This document shows, piece by piece, positions 1 to 9,609 of a stretch of DNA of 64,000 bases (its first letter is position 1; each line of letters starts with the position of its first letter). Source of the DNA: Parashewanella spongiae (GTDB taxonomy: Bacteria > Pseudomonadota > Gammaproteobacteria > Enterobacterales > Shewanellaceae); the NCBI RefSeq assembly GCF_004358345.1, contig NZ_CP037952.1:3596001-3660000 (forward strand), in the 5' to 3' direction. The notes under the pieces were generated by a model. It did no database searches and was not told where the DNA came from. It worked only from the letters and a program-made list of their open reading frames with translations. The translations under genes and the position numbers were made by a program.

Positions 1-181
1 GATGATTTTATTATCATGTTTTTCACCCAATGAGTGAAACGCTCTACGCTCACAAGCTTGCTAAAATGACTGCTATCTGCGTTGTAACTTTTGCAAGTAG
101 AATAACTACTTGCTGCAAGCTACGTCTTAATATCAGCCATTTTTTCTACGCTTGAGAACGCAGTCAACTGATGTCTCTAGG
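1..181 (+). repeat. MITE family D, copy 1 (left end outside window)
   Basis: This copy matches the complete family D element at 41990-42223 over its whole visible length. Its right end reads TCAACTGATGTCTCTAGG and is followed by TTGAT, the presumed 5-bp target duplication. It appears to be inserted into a family B element that continues at 182-467, because the same B sequence at 15589-15610 is uninterrupted. No coding capacity is visible. Confidence 0.7.
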
Positions 182-467
182 TTGATGAAAACATAGTTAT
201 TACCGACATACAAAACTGTCGTTATTACATTGCTACGTTGAGAAAGTTTTGCGTAGTAATTTGGACACATACAAGCTCCCGAAGGGCAAGGCTAAAGGAT
301 TCCATTACTACGTTACAAGTTTTTGAATTATCCCGACAAAAGCACGAAGTACGTTGAACGCCAGCTTTGTATGGCGGCCGTTAGGGCATATAGTACTTCA
401 AACTTGCGCCTTGTACTGAAATCCTTTAGCTCTTGCTGAGTGGGAAGTTAATTACTGTAATTGGTAT
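182..467 (-). repeat. Repeat family B, copy 1
   Basis: This is the reverse complement of the element at 15225-15667, interrupted on its left by the family D element. It ends with the terminal motif TTAATTACTGTAATTGGTAT. It contains the shared 18-bp inverted-repeat module at 204-221 and a segment (about 240-310) also seen in the copy at 33907-34269. It ends 25 bp from the stop of the DUF2802 gene, so the region 1-492 holds only repeats. Confidence 0.7.
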
Positions 468-492
468 AAGTCAAATTTACACCGGGGATTAT

Positions 493-900
493 TTATTTAT
501 CAGCACCATGCAGCCTGATCAACAGTTCAGCTTCTGCTCTAGGCAATTCGCACTCTTGCACAATTTCATTGATATCTGCACCTAAAGAGACCATTTTCAT
601 TGCACGGGTGTACATACGTGATTGTGGCTCCTCTTGCTCTGTTTCATCTAAACGCGCTTCATACTGAAGATGCTTTTTTTCTAATTCAATTACTCTGCGA
701 CCAACACCAATAGTACCATTTCTCAATTCTTGTAATTCTTTTTTGGTCGTTTCGTATTTTTTATCTGCCGCTTTAACTAATGAAGTTAAGGCATCGACTT
801 TATTTCGAAGCTTACTCAATTGCTTTTGCAAATAGAGTACTAATGCTAAGCAGACCGTGGCATAAAATAAGGCCGCAATTAAAAACTCGTTTCCCATCAA
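493..900 (-). CDS. DUF2802-type membrane-anchored coiled-coil protein
   Basis: This 135-aa protein is last in the chemotaxis gene string, 23 bp after cheW. Residues 5-25 form a hydrophobic segment and residues 26-85 a charged heptad-rich coiled coil. The C-terminal part (about 95-131), with ARG-rich and leucine-rich helices, resembles the DUF2802 region found in the same position next to cheW in Shewanella and Vibrio. Its function is unknown; the conserved location suggests a role in chemotaxis or polar placement. Two ATG codons start the frame (900 or 897), and I cannot choose between them. Confidence 0.75.
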   Translation of the reverse strand: MMGNEFLIAALFYATVCLALVLYLQKQLSKLRNKVDALTSLVKAADKKYETTKKELQELRNGTIGVGRRVIELEKKHLQYEARLDETEQEEPQSRMYTRAMKMVSLGADINEIVQECELPRAEAELLIRLHGADK

Positions 901-923
901 ATTATGCCCTTTTTAGATATAGC

Positions 924-1415
924 TTAAAGTTGTGATATCTCATTCCACTCTTCATCGGAAAGCAATTTATCCAAATCGACAAGGATCAGTAACTCTTCCC
1001 CTCGGTTACTCACTCCTTGGATGAATTTAGCACTTTCCTCAGTACCAACATTCGGTGCGTTATCGATTTCAGAACGTTTCAAGTAAACCACTTCAGCAAC
1101 ACTATCCACCAAAATGCCAATAACTTGTTTTTCAGCTTCAATGATGACGATTCGAGTCGAATCTGTCACTTCTGCACCATTCAGTCCAAAACGAGCACGA
1201 GTATCAATAACCGTGACAACATTGCCGCGCAAATTGATAATACCCACAACGTAATGCGGTGCACCTGGTACTGGGGCAATTTCGCTATAACGCAATACCT
1301 CTTGAACTTGCATTACATTTATACCGTACGTTTCATTGTCCAGTTTGAATGTTACCCATTGTAAAACTGAGTCATCTTTACTGGCAGAAACAGCCAGATT
1401 TTTCGAACTTGTCAT
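924..1415 (-). CDS. cheW: Chemotaxis coupling protein CheW
   Basis: The 163-aa protein couples chemoreceptors to the kinase CheA at the inner membrane. The body is a single CheW domain (about residues 20-160) with typical segments WVTFKLDNETYGINVMQVQE and GIINLRGNVVTVIDTR. The frame can be read five codons upstream from a TTG. I prefer the ATG at 1415 because GAGG lies a few bases upstream and it places the start 7 bp after the parP stop. It is transcribed with parP and parC. Length and motifs are normal. Confidence 0.95.
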   Translation of the reverse strand: MTSSKNLAVSASKDDSVLQWVTFKLDNETYGINVMQVQEVLRYSEIAPVPGAPHYVVGIINLRGNVVTVIDTRARFGLNGAEVTDSTRIVIIEAEKQVIGILVDSVAEVVYLKRSEIDNAPNVGTEESAKFIQGVSNRGEELLILVDLDKLLSDEEWNEISQL

Positions 1416-1422
1416 ATGTACC

Positions 1423-2208
1423 TCAATCAACAGAATCTTGACAATTCATGCCATTATCAAGTAGTTCAATCAATGATTGAACATTTAAAATGCCACACAT
1501 TTGCTTTTTAACTACCCCAGCAAGCCAAGGCCGCTTTCCGATTTTTTTCCGCCAATTAACTTGGCTTTTTTCTACTTTGTCAGCATTTAACAAAGATTCA
1601 CAAGCAAGCCCCCATCGACTTCCTTCTAATAATACAACATACTGATAACTTATAGTCGTTTTTAATTCATTCGTATACTTTTCAGGCATTACCCAAGCGG
1701 CCGTGTCCACTACGTTAATTTGCTGCTCTCTATTATTCTGGATACCTTTAAACCAGTCAGGCTTGCCAATCAATTTATTTACTTTTTCTAATTTTATAAT
1801 TCCACCTAGGCAAACTAGTGGAATAGCTAACACTAATCCTGCAACTTTAAAAAATAAAACTTGAAATTCGTTGTCTAGTAGCTCTATCTGATTTGCTTGA
1901 TTTCGTTCAACCAATGTTTCAGAAGGCTCATTTAATTCGATTTTTACTTCAACGGCATTTTCTTGAGTTTCTTTAACCTTATTTTCGATTTCTGTCACTT
2001 GTTCTAATACTGACACCTGAGAAAGCAAGTTTTCTAAACTTTGCTTTTGAACCAGCGGATCTTTATAGTCAGTTTTTACCACCACTTCATCAGTGGTCAC
2101 TTCTAATTTTTGTTTGACTAAATGAGAATGAGCTTTATTTTCCCGAGTCGGCTCTTTAAGTAGCACAGAGAAAAAGTCAACCACTGGTTCATCAATTAAA
2201 CTAGTCAT
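1423..2208 (-). CDS. parP: CheW-like array protein ParP
   Basis: The 261-aa protein has a poorly conserved N-terminal part (1-110, acidic and glutamate-rich) and a C-terminal CheW-like domain (about 113-255: QVLFFKVAGLVLAIPL and GVVKKQMCGILNVQSL). In Vibrio, a gene in this exact place encodes ParP, which ties CheA-containing arrays to the polar ATPase ParC. The start overlaps the parC stop by 8 bp and has GGAG at a suitable distance. The assignment rests on synteny plus the domain. It could also be called a generic CheW-domain protein. Confidence 0.8.
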   Translation of the reverse strand: MTSLIDEPVVDFFSVLLKEPTRENKAHSHLVKQKLEVTTDEVVVKTDYKDPLVQKQSLENLLSQVSVLEQVTEIENKVKETQENAVEVKIELNEPSETLVERNQANQIELLDNEFQVLFFKVAGLVLAIPLVCLGGIIKLEKVNKLIGKPDWFKGIQNNREQQINVVDTAAWVMPEKYTNELKTTISYQYVVLLEGSRWGLACESLLNADKVEKSQVNWRKKIGKRPWLAGVVKKQMCGILNVQSLIELLDNGMNCQDSVD

Positions 2209-2983
2209 GGGTTGGCTCCAAACTTTCTATATATTTCAACAGCTTTTCATAAGCTTTTACGCCCCGACAACTTGGCGAAAAATAGGAGGCAGGCAAGTGA
2301 GCTAAGCTCGAATCACGAAATTTGGTATCGACGGGGATGACATCTGACCACAAGAATTCAGAGTAATTTTTTTGCAACTCTGCTAACGCAAATGGTGATG
2401 CTTTAGTCCTTTTGTCAAACATTGTGGGAACAATTGTAAATTGGTATTTCTCCTGTTGAGACCGCCCCATTAACCCCATAGTTTTAACCATCCGCTCTAA
2501 GCCTTTTAACGCTAAGAATTCAGTTTGAACAGGAATAATAATTTGGTTGCATGCAGCTAAGGCATTGACCATCAGCACACCGAGAACTGGCGGGCAATCA
2601 ATTAAAACATAGTCGTATCTACCTGAGACATGAGACAAAATGTTTCGAATTAACAACCCCATTCCATCAACATGACCCAGTTTACGGTCGACCGTCGCTA
2701 AAGCCATTGTTGCTGGAAGTAAATCTAAACATTCAACAGCGGTTGGTACAATGTGAGCGTTAACCAGATCCGATGAAAGTTGATCATGGGCTAAAAAAAG
2801 GTCATATAAAGAACCAGGTACTTCTTCTGAGTCAATGCCCAAGTAGTAGCCTAGAGAGGCGTGAGGATCCGTATCAATGACCAAAACTCTTTTTCCAAGC
2901 TTACTGAGTATGCCTGCAAGAGTAATAACTGATGTGGTTTTACCAACCCCACCTTTTTGGTTTGCAATGGTCCAAACTTTCAC
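2201..2983 (-). CDS. parC: ParA-family ATPase ParC (polar chemotaxis array positioning)
   Basis: The 260-aa protein is a MinD/ParA-type ATPase with a deviant Walker A motif at the N-terminus (KGGVGKTTS, residues 10-18), a switch region DTDPHASLG and a Walker B-like VLIDCPP. In Vibrio the gene between cheB and parP encodes ParC, which recruits chemotaxis arrays to the cell pole. The neighbours here are the same. The upstream gap to cheB is 421 bp and carries an inserted repeat, so coupling to cheB transcription may be weaker than in relatives. Confidence 0.88.
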   Translation of the reverse strand: MKVWTIANQKGGVGKTTSVITLAGILSKLGKRVLVIDTDPHASLGYYLGIDSEEVPGSLYDLFLAHDQLSSDLVNAHIVPTAVECLDLLPATMALATVDRKLGHVDGMGLLIRNILSHVSGRYDYVLIDCPPVLGVLMVNALAACNQIIIPVQTEFLALKGLERMVKTMGLMGRSQQEKYQFTIVPTMFDKRTKASPFALAELQKNYSEFLWSDVIPVDTKFRDSSLAHLPASYFSPSCRGVKAYEKLLKYIESLEPTHD

Positions 2984-2999
2984 TTATTCAGCCTTCTTA

Positions 3000-3184
3000 G
3001 GGATCTAGCGATTTAGAAAGTACCAATCTTTGTCATAGCAGCGAAGGCTGCTATCCAGTGACTTTTATAGAAAAAAGCAAAGGCACTAGACTAACGACAT
3101 ACAAAACTGTCGTTACTTCGTTTCCAGCCTGCGCTGGAGTGACGAGAACTCATCGGTATACTTTTCTTCCGCAACTTTCCTTAT
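3000..3184 (+). repeat. Hairpin repeat element family F, copy 1
   Basis: The element starts GGGATCTAGCG after TTA and runs to about CTTTCCTTA. It holds two inverted repeats (TGTCATAGCAGCG..., CTGCGCTGGAGTGACG) and the shared module at 3095-3112. Related copies are at about 25046-25231, 40335-40450 and 44870-45002. Its ends and interior resemble family G (15421-15585), so both may belong to one superfamily. It sits between parC and cheB, inside the chemotaxis gene string. Confidence 0.65.
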
Positions 3185-3404
3185 TGTACTTCTCTGGCCT
3201 TTAAGTCACTCTTTAAGGCACTCAATGGAGGAGTTCAATGGTTCTAATTTGGGGTATTTCCAATTGCAACAGTAGATTGACAGCTCAACATTCACTGACT
3301 TCAACATCCGGAACCTTCAGTCTCATTTCAGTGTTGACCTTAGGTTCTCTTATTGCAAATTCAAATGTTAATTTTTTTGATGATGCAATCACTAATTATC
3401 GATT
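3185..3404. other. Intergenic remainder between parC and cheB
   Basis: I see no gene here. An 85-codon plus-strand frame starting at 3238 runs into the cheB 3' end in antisense and shows no family features. No convincing promoter or terminator stands out. Confidence 0.5.
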
Positions 3405-4550
3405 TTATTCTTGCCCTGATTCTTTCAAAATTGCTTCTGCCATATTATCTAATGAGATAGATTTACTCGACAGTCCTGCAACTGTTACAGCTTGAGGCAT
3501 ACCATATACCACACAACTTGCTTCATCTTGGCTCCAAATCGTCGACCCAGCAGTTTTGAGCAATCGAGCACCTTCTCGTCCATCAGCGCCCATTCCTGTT
3601 AACACAACGGCTAAAGCATCTGCACCAAAGGTTTTTGATACAGAAGCAAAAGTAATATCTACACTTGGCTTGTAATTCATTTCGACGCTGCCACTTATGA
3701 CTTTTACACGTCCAAATGCGCCGCCTTTATCAACCAGCATCTGCATACCACCAGGAGCCAAATAAGCACAACCGGGTTGGAGTGCGTCACCATTCTGGGC
3801 TTCTTTAACTTCAATTTGGCACAAGCCGTTTAATCGTGAAGCAAAAGCTGGCGTAAAAGCAGATGGCATATGCTGAATTAACAAAATTGGATGCGGATAA
3901 TGTTTAGGAAATTGAGTTAGAATCCGTTGAAGTGCAACAGGTCCGCCTGTCGATGTACCAATAACAAGGGCTTTATACCGTTTACCACTGGCTTTATGAT
4001 TTATTTTAGCTTGTGGTGCTTCTTGAGTAATCTGGCTATGCTTTCCAAAACTATTAAGATTAGAATTATTTGTAACTCTTGAAGGCGTTATAGTACTTTT
4101 TGGCGTTCCAACCGAAGGCGTTGATTTTGTCATTGGTACGCGGCGAAACAAACGTCTACGACCTAATTCTTTAACTTTTTGTTGAAGTAATCGAATAGCA
4201 TCATCTCGATTAGTTGCGATATCTTCAAATTTCTTGGGAAGAAAATCGAGTGCACCTGCATCTAACGCATCTAATGTGGCTTTAGCGCCGTCTTGAGTTA
4301 AAGATGAAAACATCAAAATTGGAGTTGGATTTTCGGCCATAATATTTTTAACGGCCGTGATTCCATCCATAACTGGCATTTCAATGTCCATCGTAATGAC
4401 TTGCGGTCGAAATTCTGGCACCATTTTTACGGCTTCGGCACCATGCTTGGCAACCGCTACAACTTCAAGTTGTGGATCTTGAGAGAGTATTTCACTAACA
4501 CGCCGTCTAAAAAAGCTTGAATCGTCGACAACTAATACTTTGATAGTCAT
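3405..4550 (-). CDS. cheB: Chemotaxis response regulator glutamate methylesterase CheB
   Basis: The 381-aa protein removes methyl groups from chemoreceptor glutamates and deamidates glutamines. Its receiver domain (1-120) has the acidic pair VDDSS and the phospho-acceptor site ITMDIEMP. A serine-rich linker of about 60 residues follows. The methylesterase domain (about 190-378) shows the catalytic serine in IGTSTGGP, the histidine in LIQHMP and the aspartate in LTGMGADG. It lies 107 bp after cheA. Length is normal for the family. Confidence 0.96.
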   Translation of the reverse strand: MTIKVLVVDDSSFFRRRVSEILSQDPQLEVVAVAKHGAEAVKMVPEFRPQVITMDIEMPVMDGITAVKNIMAENPTPILMFSSLTQDGAKATLDALDAGALDFLPKKFEDIATNRDDAIRLLQQKVKELGRRRLFRRVPMTKSTPSVGTPKSTITPSRVTNNSNLNSFGKHSQITQEAPQAKINHKASGKRYKALVIGTSTGGPVALQRILTQFPKHYPHPILLIQHMPSAFTPAFASRLNGLCQIEVKEAQNGDALQPGCAYLAPGGMQMLVDKGGAFGRVKVISGSVEMNYKPSVDITFASVSKTFGADALAVVLTGMGADGREGARLLKTAGSTIWSQDEASCVVYGMPQAVTVAGLSSKSISLDNMAEAILKESGQE

Positions 4551-4657
4551 GTAATTCCTTTTCGATACTCTTTAGTGTTTCTAACATCATCAGTAAAGAA
4601 GCACTGAAATCGCTATGATAATTTCTATCTGCTTTATTTTTTATTATTTATAAGCAG

Positions 4658-6823
4658 TTATTTATTATTTGCATAGTGTTTTAACAATCCGGGGACATCG
4701 AGAATTAACGCAATGCCTCCATCTGACGTAATTGTTGCCCCAGCCATACCTGGTGTGCCATGCAGCAAGGTACCAAGTGGCTTGATGACAACTTCTTCTT
4801 GTCCAATTAATGCATCAACAACGAAACCAATTTGCATCGTACCTAGCTGAACAATGACCACATGACCATGTTGTTTATCACCATGAATAAGTGCACTAGT
4901 CTGATGCAACCATTGCTCTAAATAGAAAAGAGGTACGGCTTTACCACGAACAATGACTGTCAATTGTCCATCAACAATATTGGTTTTCGTCAAATCTAAG
5001 TGGAAGATTTCGCTTACATTTGTGAGTGGTAAAGCAAATATCTGCTTAGCCACATCGACCATTAATGTCGGCATAATGGCTAGGGTCAATGGTACTTTAA
5101 TCTCTAAAACTGTACCCTCACCGCGAGACGAATCGATGTAAACCGTACCGTTTAACTGGGTTATACGCGTCTTAACAACGTCCATTCCCACTCCGCGACC
5201 TGAAATATCAGAAATCTCGGCTTTCGTAGAAAAACCTGGAGCAAAAATCAAATTGTATGCTTCATTATCCGTCATTCTGGATGCTGAATCTTCGTCTAAA
5301 ACACCGCGTTCTATTGCGATATTTTTGAGTTTTTCAGGATCCATCCCAGCCCCATCATCTTCGATTTTTAGAAGAATATGATCACCTTCTTGGCTGGCTG
5401 ATAAGGTGATGGTGCCTGTTCTTGACTTATTATTGGCTTCTCGTTCATCAGGCATTTCAATACCGTGATCAACTGAGTTACGAACCAAATGCACTAATGG
5501 ATCGGCTAAAGCTTCCACCAAGTTCTTATCCAGATCGGTATCTTCACCAATCATTACAAGGTTGATGTCTTTATTAAGCGTCCTCGCCAAATCTCGAACA
5601 ACCCTAGGAAAGCGACCAAACACTTTCTTAATTGGCTGCATTCGCGTTTTCATTACTGCACCTTGTAAATCAGCAGTAACAAGATCGAGATTAGCCAAAG
5701 CCTTAGACATTTCTTCATCGTCACGATTAACACCTAAGCTCACTAAACGATTTCGTACAAGTACTAGCTCACCAACCATATTCATGATTTGATCTAGTCG
5801 AGCCGTATCCACACGAACTGTCGTTTCTCCCTGTGGAGCACTTATGGCTCTATTCGAAGCTGGCACATCTTTTTTAGCTGCTTTTACAGCCTCAACGCTA
5901 CCCTTACTTTTTACTTCTGGTTTAATTCGTTGGGCTTTTGATTCTGAAACAAGCTTTTCGTTGGATTTTTGAGTGCTTTGGTTTGAACTCAACGAAACAC
6001 CTGGAGCACTGCTGCCATGTAGTTCATTTAACAAGTTTTCAAATTCATCATCTGTTATTTCATCTGTACGTTCATCAATAGCACTGCCAGTGTTATCTAC
6101 TGATTTTTCAGTATCAATAACATCACAATTAAACCCGCCTGAACCATGAAGCTCGTCAAGTAATGCTTCAAACTCATCATCAGAAATATCATCATTCCCA
6201 TGAGTCTCAGCTTCAATTGTAGGGCTTATTTTCGCGTTAGTAGCGCCCTTGCCTTGACCATGTAATGCGTCAAGTAAATCTTCAAATTCTGAATCTGTTA
6301 TCTCGTCAATTGAGTCACTCTTTGACTGTTGATCTGCTTCTTCTGAAGTGACCTCAACGATAACATCTGGCTCTGCTTCCACTTCAGTTCCAGCAGCATC
6401 ACTTTCAGAAGCAGCTTGTTCATTTGGTAGCGCTTCACCAGAGCTGAGCATTTTTAAGTTTCGAAGTAACTCAGGTTCGGCAGGCTCTTGTTGCTCGCCA
6501 GCTTGAGTTTGACTAAACATTGAATTAATTGCATCAACCGACTGCAAAATAATATCCATCAATTCTGCAGTTACGTGCCGTTGTCCCGTTCTTAGTAGGT
6601 CAAAGGTATTTTCTGCTTCATGACAGACATCAACCATAGGCGTTAAGCTTAAAAAACCTGCCCCACCTTTTACAGTATGAAAACCTCTAAAAATAGCATT
6701 TAATAAATCTGAATCGTCCGGGTTATTTTCAAGATCAACCAATTGCTCTTGAAGTAATTCTAGAATTTCACCAGCTTCAATTAAAAAGTCCTGGAGTATC
6801 TCTTCATCAACCGAAAACGTCAT
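4658..6823 (-). CDS. cheA: Chemotaxis histidine kinase CheA
   Basis: The 721-aa kinase autophosphorylates on a histidine and donates phosphate to CheY and CheB. The N-terminal HPt domain has phospho-His49 in FHTVKGGAGF. From about 333 come the dimerisation domain, the ATP-binding domain (N box LVRNSVDHGIEMP, G boxes DDGAGMD and GRGVGMDVV) and the C-terminal CheW-like domain. The 110-330 linker is acidic and repeats the motif (I/D)(T/S)D(D/S)EFE.LL..LHG at about 174-191, 212-229 and 255-272. In Vibrio this linker holds the LID region that binds ParP. I see no clear P2 CheY-binding domain. Confidence 0.96.
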   Translation of the reverse strand: MTFSVDEEILQDFLIEAGEILELLQEQLVDLENNPDDSDLLNAIFRGFHTVKGGAGFLSLTPMVDVCHEAENTFDLLRTGQRHVTAELMDIILQSVDAINSMFSQTQAGEQQEPAEPELLRNLKMLSSGEALPNEQAASESDAAGTEVEAEPDVIVEVTSEEADQQSKSDSIDEITDSEFEDLLDALHGQGKGATNAKISPTIEAETHGNDDISDDEFEALLDELHGSGGFNCDVIDTEKSVDNTGSAIDERTDEITDDEFENLLNELHGSSAPGVSLSSNQSTQKSNEKLVSESKAQRIKPEVKSKGSVEAVKAAKKDVPASNRAISAPQGETTVRVDTARLDQIMNMVGELVLVRNRLVSLGVNRDDEEMSKALANLDLVTADLQGAVMKTRMQPIKKVFGRFPRVVRDLARTLNKDINLVMIGEDTDLDKNLVEALADPLVHLVRNSVDHGIEMPDEREANNKSRTGTITLSASQEGDHILLKIEDDGAGMDPEKLKNIAIERGVLDEDSASRMTDNEAYNLIFAPGFSTKAEISDISGRGVGMDVVKTRITQLNGTVYIDSSRGEGTVLEIKVPLTLAIMPTLMVDVAKQIFALPLTNVSEIFHLDLTKTNIVDGQLTVIVRGKAVPLFYLEQWLHQTSALIHGDKQHGHVVIVQLGTMQIGFVVDALIGQEEVVIKPLGTLLHGTPGMAGATITSDGGIALILDVPGLLKHYANNK

Positions 6824-6838
6824 TTAAATGACTCCTTG

Positions 6839-7576
6839 TTAAAACCCCAGACTCGACAATAGATCATCGACTTCATCCTGACCTGCAACCACATCTTCTC
6901 GTTGCTCTGCGTTTAAGATTGGGCCTTCTGCAGCAATATCGTTTGTTGAATGCAGTATATTGTCATCAGTATTATTTTCACCAAAAAGCGTTAGCATTGA
7001 GACTAAGCTGCTTTCAACTTCATGAACAAGCTCGATGACCCTGCGGATCATTTGTCCGGTGAGATCTTGAAAGTCTTGAGCCATGAGAATTTGGTTGAGT
7101 AAATCTCTTAGTCGAATTGAGTCATTACCGCTACGTTCCATCATATTTTGAATGTCATAACATAGTGATTTGAAATTGCTAAGATCGATATCTCGGCGCA
7201 TTAATTTATCCCAAGAAGGTTGAACATCTTGAATAGTTGTAATTAATGCATTGGCTAATGGTAACGATTCCTCAACAGCATCCATGGTCTTATTGGCCGC
7301 TTGCTCCGTCATATCAATAACGTAATTTAAGCGCTCTTTTGCGTCAGGGATATCTGTATTTGCCAGCTTGACTATACGACTATCAATTTGGAAGTCGGTC
7401 AATGCACTGTGTAACTGCCTAGTTAATTTCCCAATTTCTTCATACATTTCGCTTTTTATTGGCGTCACTAGCTCATTGAGTAATGCATCAGCTTGTGATT
7501 GTTCGCCGGCGGATAACAACTCAACCAAATTTTGGGCTTGAGTAAGATTTATCAGCCCAGTATGTTGTGCATGCAT
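6839..7576 (-). CDS. cheZ: CheY-phosphate phosphatase CheZ
   Basis: The 245-aa, mostly helical protein dephosphorylates CheY-P and resets the motor. The active-site segment is QDFQDLTGQMIRR, with the glutamine that enters the CheY active site. The extreme C-terminus (EVDDLLSSLGF) is the CheY-tethering helix of the family. It lies 13 bp downstream of cheY and 15 bp upstream of cheA. Nothing unusual is seen. Confidence 0.95.
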   Translation of the reverse strand: MHAQHTGLINLTQAQNLVELLSAGEQSQADALLNELVTPIKSEMYEEIGKLTRQLHSALTDFQIDSRIVKLANTDIPDAKERLNYVIDMTEQAANKTMDAVEESLPLANALITTIQDVQPSWDKLMRRDIDLSNFKSLCYDIQNMMERSGNDSIRLRDLLNQILMAQDFQDLTGQMIRRVIELVHEVESSLVSMLTLFGENNTDDNILHSTNDIAAEGPILNAEQREDVVAGQDEVDDLLSSLGF

Positions 7577-7589
7577 AGCCTATCCTTGC

Positions 7590-7973
7590 TCAACCCAAAC
7601 GTTCGAAAATTTTGTCTAATTTTTCTTTTAACGTTGCTGCGGTAAATGGCTTAACAACATAGCCATTTACTCCTGCTTGTGCAGCGGCAATAATCTGCTC
7701 ACGCTTTGCTTCAGCCGTAACCATTAACACAGGAATGCTTTTTAATTTTTCATCAACTCGTATGGCTTTGAGTAAATCAATACCCTGCATGCCTGGCATA
7801 TTCCAATCTGTTACTACGAAATCAAAATCACCCTTTTGCAACATCGGTAGTGCGGTAGTTCCATCATCTGCTTCTTGGGTATTATTAAATCCCAAATCTC
7901 GCAACAAGTTCTTGATGATACGTCTCATTGTCGAGAAGTCATCAACAATCAGGATCTTCATATTCTTGTCCAA
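7590..7973 (-). CDS. cheY: Chemotaxis response regulator CheY (TTG start)
   Basis: This 127-aa single receiver domain binds FliM when phosphorylated and switches motor rotation. The acidic pair is at residues 11-12 (ILIVDDFS), the phospho-acceptor is Asp56 (VVTDWNMPG), with Thr in MVTAEA and Lys in YVVKPF. I choose the TTG at 7973: GGAGG lies five bases upstream and the protein then begins [12 protein letters not shown], the common Shewanella form. The alternatives are a TTG further upstream (7985) or the ATG at 7961. Confidence 0.95.
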   Translation of the reverse strand: MDKNMKILIVDDFSTMRRIIKNLLRDLGFNNTQEADDGTTALPMLQKGDFDFVVTDWNMPGMQGIDLLKAIRVDEKLKSIPVLMVTAEAKREQIIAAAQAGVNGYVVKPFTAATLKEKLDKIFERLG

Positions 7974-8014
7974 GGTTTCCTCCAAGGGCTAACTTAAAAT
8001 TAGTTAATCGTTAT

Positions 8015-8734
8015 TTAGTCTTGGGTCCAGTGCCTGAGTTTGCCTTTAAGTCTTATCATCGCTTGACTCAGAATTTGACTAACTCTTGACTCACTCACAT
8101 CGAGCACTGCACCAATTTCTTTTAAATTCAGGGCTTCATCATAATAAAGTGACAAAACCAATGCATCTCTTTCTGGTAAAAGCTTGATAGCATCGACCAA
8201 AGCAACTTGAAAGTGTTCATCTGAAATGGCATTAAATGCATCATCTTGTGGTGTATCATCAGTCGATATTACGTCTTCTGATACACCAAGATCTTCGATA
8301 CCGACAATCTTTCCTGCAACGACATCACTCAAGATATGATGGTATTCATCTAAAGGAAGATTTAACTCTGCTGCAATCTCTACATCAGTTGCTTCTCTTC
8401 CTAATTCTTGCTCAAGTTTATCAATAACTTGAGCCACCATTCTTTGATTACGATGAACAGATCTAGGAACCCAGTCTCCGCGGCGAATTTCGTCCAACAT
8501 TGAGCCACGGATTCGAATCCCCGCAAAAGTTTCAAACTTTGCACCTTTGCTACCATCAAATTTACCTGAAGCTTCTAATAACCCCATCATTCCTGCTTGA
8601 ATTAAATCATCAAGCTGAACTGATGCAGGAAGCCTCGCTAACATATGATGCGCGATTTTTTTAACCAGCGGTGCATACAGTTCTATGGTCGACGTCTTGT
8701 CGTCAAGACTTGTATACGCGGCGGTTTTATTCAC
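8015..8734 (-). CDS. fliA: Flagellar sigma factor FliA (sigma-28)
   Basis: The 239-aa protein directs RNA polymerase to late flagellar and chemotaxis promoters. Region 2 (about 20-90: YAPLVKKIAHHML, DLIQAGMMGLLEA, FAGIRIRGSMLDEIR), region 3 and region 4 helix-turn-helix (LNLKEIGAVLDVSESRVSQI) are present. The frame is open further upstream inside flhG. I place the start at the GTG at 8734, giving an 8-bp overlap with the flhG stop and AGGA upstream. Three candidate target promoters are in this window (before flaG and two flagellins). Confidence 0.95.
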   Translation of the reverse strand: MNKTAAYTSLDDKTSTIELYAPLVKKIAHHMLARLPASVQLDDLIQAGMMGLLEASGKFDGSKGAKFETFAGIRIRGSMLDEIRRGDWVPRSVHRNQRMVAQVIDKLEQELGREATDVEIAAELNLPLDEYHHILSDVVAGKIVGIEDLGVSEDVISTDDTPQDDAFNAISDEHFQVALVDAIKLLPERDALVLSLYYDEALNLKEIGAVLDVSESRVSQILSQAMIRLKGKLRHWTQD

Positions 8735-9605
8735 TCGCTTGATCCTCATCATCATTACGCTGCACAAGTCGTTCAATGAAAAACTCTAAATGACCACCAG
8801 GCTGCGTTGGTACAGACCAACTGATAATTTTATTTGCCAATCCATGATATGCAATTGTAGCAGGCGATTTAGGAAATGCTTCGGTGACGAGTTTTTGCTT
8901 CCGCACCGACTTTCTTAAGTTTTCATCGTAAGGAACTGTGGCCACTAACTCGAGCGCAACATCTAAAAATCGATCTGTTACTTTGCTCAATTTAGCAAAT
9001 AATTCCATGCCTTCTCTTAGACTTCGAACCATATTTGCCACGATTTTGAAGCGGAACACACCGTGCTCACGACTTAAAATCTTTATTAGAGCATAAGCAT
9101 CGGTGATTGATGTTGGTTCATCACAGACTACAATTAGCACGTCTTGTGAAGCTCGAGAAAAACTCAATACCATGTCAGAGATACCCGCTGCGGTATCTAC
9201 TATCAAAACATCAAACTGAGTTTTCATTTCGCTAAAAGCACGAATTAAGCCGACGTGTTGCGCGGAGGTTAACTCTACCATTGCTTGTGTACCTGAGGTA
9301 GCAGGAATAATACCTATCCCCTTAGGGCCACGAACAATGACATCATCAAGTTCTGATTCGCCAGATAAAACATGAGATAAGTTCTTCTCTGCTCTAATAC
9401 CCAGCATGACATCAACATTAGCCAGACCAAGGTCTGCGTCCAATATCAATACTCGTTTGCCTTTTTCAGCTAATGCCACTGCGGTGTTAATAGAAACACT
9501 GGTTTTTCCAACGCCTCCTTTACCACCACTAACAGCAATAACTTTGACTTTTTCATTGTTTGGTTGATTCATCATACGTAAACCGCTTGCTTGATCTTGA
9601 GTCAT
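8727..9605 (-). CDS. flhG: Flagellar number regulator FlhG (FleN), MinD-like ATPase
   Basis: The 292-aa ATPase limits polar flagellar number and counteracts FlhF and the master regulator FlrA. It has the deviant Walker A SGGKGGVGKTSVS near residue 25, the switch LDADLGLANVD and Walker B LIVDTAAG. The frame is open six codons further upstream. The ATG at 9605 is preferred because the protein then begins MTQDQASGLRMM, the usual family start. It follows flhF by 4 bp. Confidence 0.95.
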   Translation of the reverse strand: MTQDQASGLRMMNQPNNEKVKVIAVSGGKGGVGKTSVSINTAVALAEKGKRVLILDADLGLANVDVMLGIRAEKNLSHVLSGESELDDVIVRGPKGIGIIPATSGTQAMVELTSAQHVGLIRAFSEMKTQFDVLIVDTAAGISDMVLSFSRASQDVLIVVCDEPTSITDAYALIKILSREHGVFRFKIVANMVRSLREGMELFAKLSKVTDRFLDVALELVATVPYDENLRKSVRKQKLVTEAFPKSPATIAYHGLANKIISWSVPTQPGGHLEFFIERLVQRNDDEDQASE

Positions 9606-9609
9606 AGCT

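Noticed and set aside
3238-3495. 85-codon plus-strand frame before cheB
   Set aside because: It overlaps the conserved cheB C-terminus in antisense, shows no homology features and sits next to a repeat.
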